From: Zhihengliuella sp. ISTPL4
GTDB taxonomy: Bacteria; Actinomycetota; Actinomycetes; Actinomycetales; Microbacteriaceae
Length of the DNA stretch: 64,000 nucleotides
Reading direction: 5' to 3'
NCBI RefSeq assembly: GCF_002848265.1
Contig: NZ_CP025422.1
Coordinates: 744,001 to 808,000, forward strand
The notes under the pieces were generated by a model, which did not search any database, was not told the origin of the DNA, and worked only from the letters and a program-made list of their open reading frames with translations. Positions 62,184-64,000 of the stretch are shown here, piece by piece. The number at the start of each line of letters is the position of its first letter. Position 1 is the stretch's first letter. Both the position numbers and the translations under genes were made by a program.

Positions 62184-63643
62184 ACGACCGGCGACGCCCC
62201 GGCAACGGCCCGCAGCGCGAGGACCGGACGCGGAACGGCCGCGGCCCCGACCGGATGGTCCAGCCGGCACGCCGCGTGGCGTACGACGTGATCAGGGCGG
62301 TGTCGGAATCGGACGCCTACGCGAACCTCCTCCTGCCGACCGCAATCGCCGAGGCGCGACTGGACGCCCAGGACGCGGCCCTGGCCACGGAACTGACCTA
62401 CGGCACACTCCGTCGCCGCGGCACGTACGACGCGATCATCGCCGCGGCCGCGGATCGTCCCGCCGATGCGATCGATCCCGCCGTGCTGGACGCCCTCCGG
62501 CTCGCGGTGCACCAGCTCCTCGCCACGCGGGTCGCCTCGCACGCGGCCGTCAACGAGTCCGTGAACCTCGTCGCGCTCGGCGCGGGCCGCGGCGCATCCA
62601 GCTTCGCCAATGCGGTGCTGCGGCGGATCGCTCGTGAGGCGCCGGAGGAGTGGCTCGCGCGCATCGAGGCGGCGGCCCGGTCGGACGACGAACGGCTGGC
62701 GCTGCGGGCTGCGCATCCCGTGTGGATCATCCGGGCGCTGCGTCGCGCCCTCGCTGCCGAGGGGCGTGTCGAGGAGCTGGACGCCCTGTTGGAGGCCGAC
62801 AACGTCTCGCCCGAGGTCACGCTGGTCGCCCTTCCCGGGCTCGCGGAACCGCAGGAGCCGCGCCGGCCGTATGCCGCCACGGCGTTCGCGTCTCCCGGAG
62901 GCGATCCGCGTCTCGCGCTGACCGCCTCCGAGGGTGCCGTCCGGGTCCAGGACGAAGGATCGCAACTCGTCGCGCTCGCGCTGACCGCGGCGACCCCGGT
63001 CCGTCAGGGGGAGCGGTGGCTCGACCTGTGCGCAGGCCCCGGCGGGAAGACCGCTCTGCTCGCCGCCGTCGCCCGGGAGAACGACGCGGTGCTGGAGGCC
63101 AACGAGGTCGTGCCCACCAGGGCCCGACTCGTGCGCAATGCCCTGCGAGCCGTCCCGGGAGACGTCACCGTCCACCAGCGCGACGGCCGGGAGCTGGCCG
63201 CCGAGCGACCCGGCGCGTTCGACCGGATCCTGGTCGACGCCCCCTGCACCGGCCTCGGCGCCCTCCGTCGGCGCCCGGAGGCTCGGTGGCGCAAGTCCCC
63301 GGCCGACGTCGCCGAGCTCGTGCCGCTGCAGGTCGGCCTGCTCACTGCGGCCGTGGACGCTCTGGCGCCCGGGGGCATTGTCGCATACGTCACCTGCTCG
63401 CCCCACCTCGCGGAGACGACGGCGGTGGTCGAGGAGGTGCGGCGCCTGCGTCCTGAGCTCGTCGAACTCGACGCCCGCGCCGCGCTGCGGGGCGTGGCCC
63501 AGTCGCCGATCGACCTCGCCGACGACGGCCGCTCGCAGACCGGCAGCGCACAGCTCTGGCCGCATCGCCACGGCACCGACGCGATGTTCCTCGCACTCCT
63601 GCAGCGCCCCGGCGATGCGACAGAAGCCCCGAAGGAAGGTTGA
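62180..63643 (+). CDS. rsmB: 16S rRNA (cytosine-5)-methyltransferase RsmB (Fmu)
   Basis: 487 aa. An N-terminal NusB-like domain (about 30-150) starts VQPARRVAYDVIRAV after a basic low-complexity tail. The methyltransferase domain has the SAM motif LDLCAGPGGKTALLA (about 280), the catalytic VDAPCTGLGALRRRPEARWR (about 351) and the second Cys in VTCSPHLAET. It methylates C967 in E. coli. GTG start coupled to fmt. rpe follows 4 nt after the stop. Confidence 0.96.
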   Translation: MNDRRRPGNGPQREDRTRNGRGPDRMVQPARRVAYDVIRAVSESDAYANLLLPTAIAEARLDAQDAALATELTYGTLRRRGTYDAIIAAAADRPADAIDPAVLDALRLAVHQLLATRVASHAAVNESVNLVALGAGRGASSFANAVLRRIAREAPEEWLARIEAAARSDDERLALRAAHPVWIIRALRRALAAEGRVEELDALLEADNVSPEVTLVALPGLAEPQEPRRPYAATAFASPGGDPRLALTASEGAVRVQDEGSQLVALALTAATPVRQGERWLDLCAGPGGKTALLAAVARENDAVLEANEVVPTRARLVRNALRAVPGDVTVHQRDGRELAAERPGAFDRILVDAPCTGLGALRRRPEARWRKSPADVAELVPLQVGLLTAAVDALAPGGIVAYVTCSPHLAETTAVVEEVRRLRPELVELDARAALRGVAQSPIDLADDGRSQTGSAQLWPHRHGTDAMFLALLQRPGDATEAPKEG

Positions 63644-63647
63644 GACC

Positions 63648-64000
63648 ATGGATCTGCCCCGCGCTCCGCGCATCAACCCCAGCATCCTCGCCGCCGACTT
63701 CGTCAACATGCAGGCGGAGCTGGCTCGCATCGCGACGGCCGACTTCGCGCACGTCGACGTCATGGACAACCACTTCGTCCCGAACCTCACGTTCGGTCCG
63801 CAGATGGTCCAGCGCATCCAGGAGACCAGCCCGGTCCCGCTGGACGTGCATCTCATGATCACGGATCCGGATCGCTGGGCCCCCGGCTACGCCGAGCTCG
63901 GTGCCGCGAGCGTGACCTTCCACCTGGAGGCGGCGGGGGAGCCGGTGGCGCTCGCGCGTCGGCTGCGCGACATCGGCGCCCGTGCGGGGGTGGCGGTCAA
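63648..64000 (+). CDS. rpe: ribulose-phosphate 3-epimerase, N-terminal part
   Basis: The first 117 residues are present and the gene runs off the window. RINPSILAADFVNMQAEL, VDVMDNHFVPNLTFGP (metal and catalytic Asp, His) and LDVHLMITDPDRWAPGYAELGA are the family motifs. It interconverts ribulose 5-phosphate and xylulose 5-phosphate in the pentose phosphate pathway. GAAGGAAGG precedes the ATG. It is co-transcribed with fmt and rsmB. Confidence 0.95.
   Translation, partial: MDLPRAPRINPSILAADFVNMQAELARIATADFAHVDVMDNHFVPNLTFGPQMVQRIQETSPVPLDVHLMITDPDRWAPGYAELGAASVTFHLEAAGEPVALARRLRDIGARAGVAV

Noticed and set aside
1..64000. Prophage, insertion sequence, integrative element or rRNA operon
   Set aside because: No transposase, integrase, phage structural gene or rRNA sequence is seen, and gene order is that of a core chromosome.

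Overview
The window is high-GC (about 70% by eye) actinobacterial chromosome. I place it in the Micrococcales, most likely Microbacteriaceae (Microbacterium-like). The reasons are gene content and order (thrS-HIT, pdxST-yebC-ruvCAB-yajC-secDF-rel, rpsD-alaS-ruvX-mltG-aro-efp-nusB, pyrRBC-carAB-pyrF-gmk-rpoZ-metK-priA-fmt-rsmB-rpe), an actinobacterial-type IHF (mIHF) domain fused to guanylate kinase, GTG starts, frequent 1-4 nt gene overlaps, and short dispersed repeats of a kind I associate with this family. The family call is inference. Most of the window is housekeeping core genome. No phage, insertion sequence, rRNA or CRISPR is visible.

Region by region: 1-1084 holds the 3' end of a TreS-like GH13 enzyme, then four tRNA genes (Val-CAC on minus; Gly-GCC, Cys-GCA and Val-GAC on plus) with clear hairpin terminators. 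1199-8821 is an accessory stretch: small hypotheticals, a DUF4383 membrane protein, a beta-lactamase-fold hydrolase, a minus-strand copper locus (membrane protein, CopC, PCu(A)C chaperone, DyP peroxidase), photolyase with a DoxX-like protein, and a YnfA-family protein. 8880-24161 is the thrS-HIT / vitamin B6 (pdxY, pdxR, pdxS, pdxT) / yebC / Holliday junction (ruvCAB) / Sec accessory (yajC, secD, secF) / rel block. 24148-30719 holds an AbiEi-like protein, a DUF349 protein, an unusual NirB-like flavoprotein with a HemD-winged-helix regulator, a small membrane protein and rarA. 30901-42703 runs rpsD, alaS, ruvX, mltG, the shikimate pathway (aroE, aroC, aroK, aroB, aroQ, with a GNAT gene inside), efp and nusB. 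42747-48043 is a block between nusB and pyrR holding a SNF2 helicase, a beta-lactamase-fold/Rieske protein and a VapBC-like toxin-antitoxin pair. 48113-64000 is the pyrimidine operon running into gmk-rpoZ-metK-priA-fmt-rsmB-rpe.

The main pathways work as operons. PdxS and PdxT form PLP synthase next to a divergent MocR-type regulator (PdxR) and a PLP salvage kinase. The aro genes make chorismate. The pyr/car genes make UMP, and a PyrR-type RNA hairpin sits on the pyrR ribosome binding site. SecD, SecF and YajC support protein export. RuvA, RuvB and RuvC resolve recombination junctions.

The points most worth a second look are: the NirB-like protein that has lost its sirohaem domain, paired with a short HemD-wHTH regulator; a beta-lactamase-fold protein with a C-terminal Rieske domain; two mutually exclusive hairpins in the rpsD leader; a dispersed repeat inserted in frame in thrS; the mIHF-guanylate kinase fusion; and a set of start codons placed exactly 6 nt after a -10 hexamer, which suggests leaderless mRNAs.
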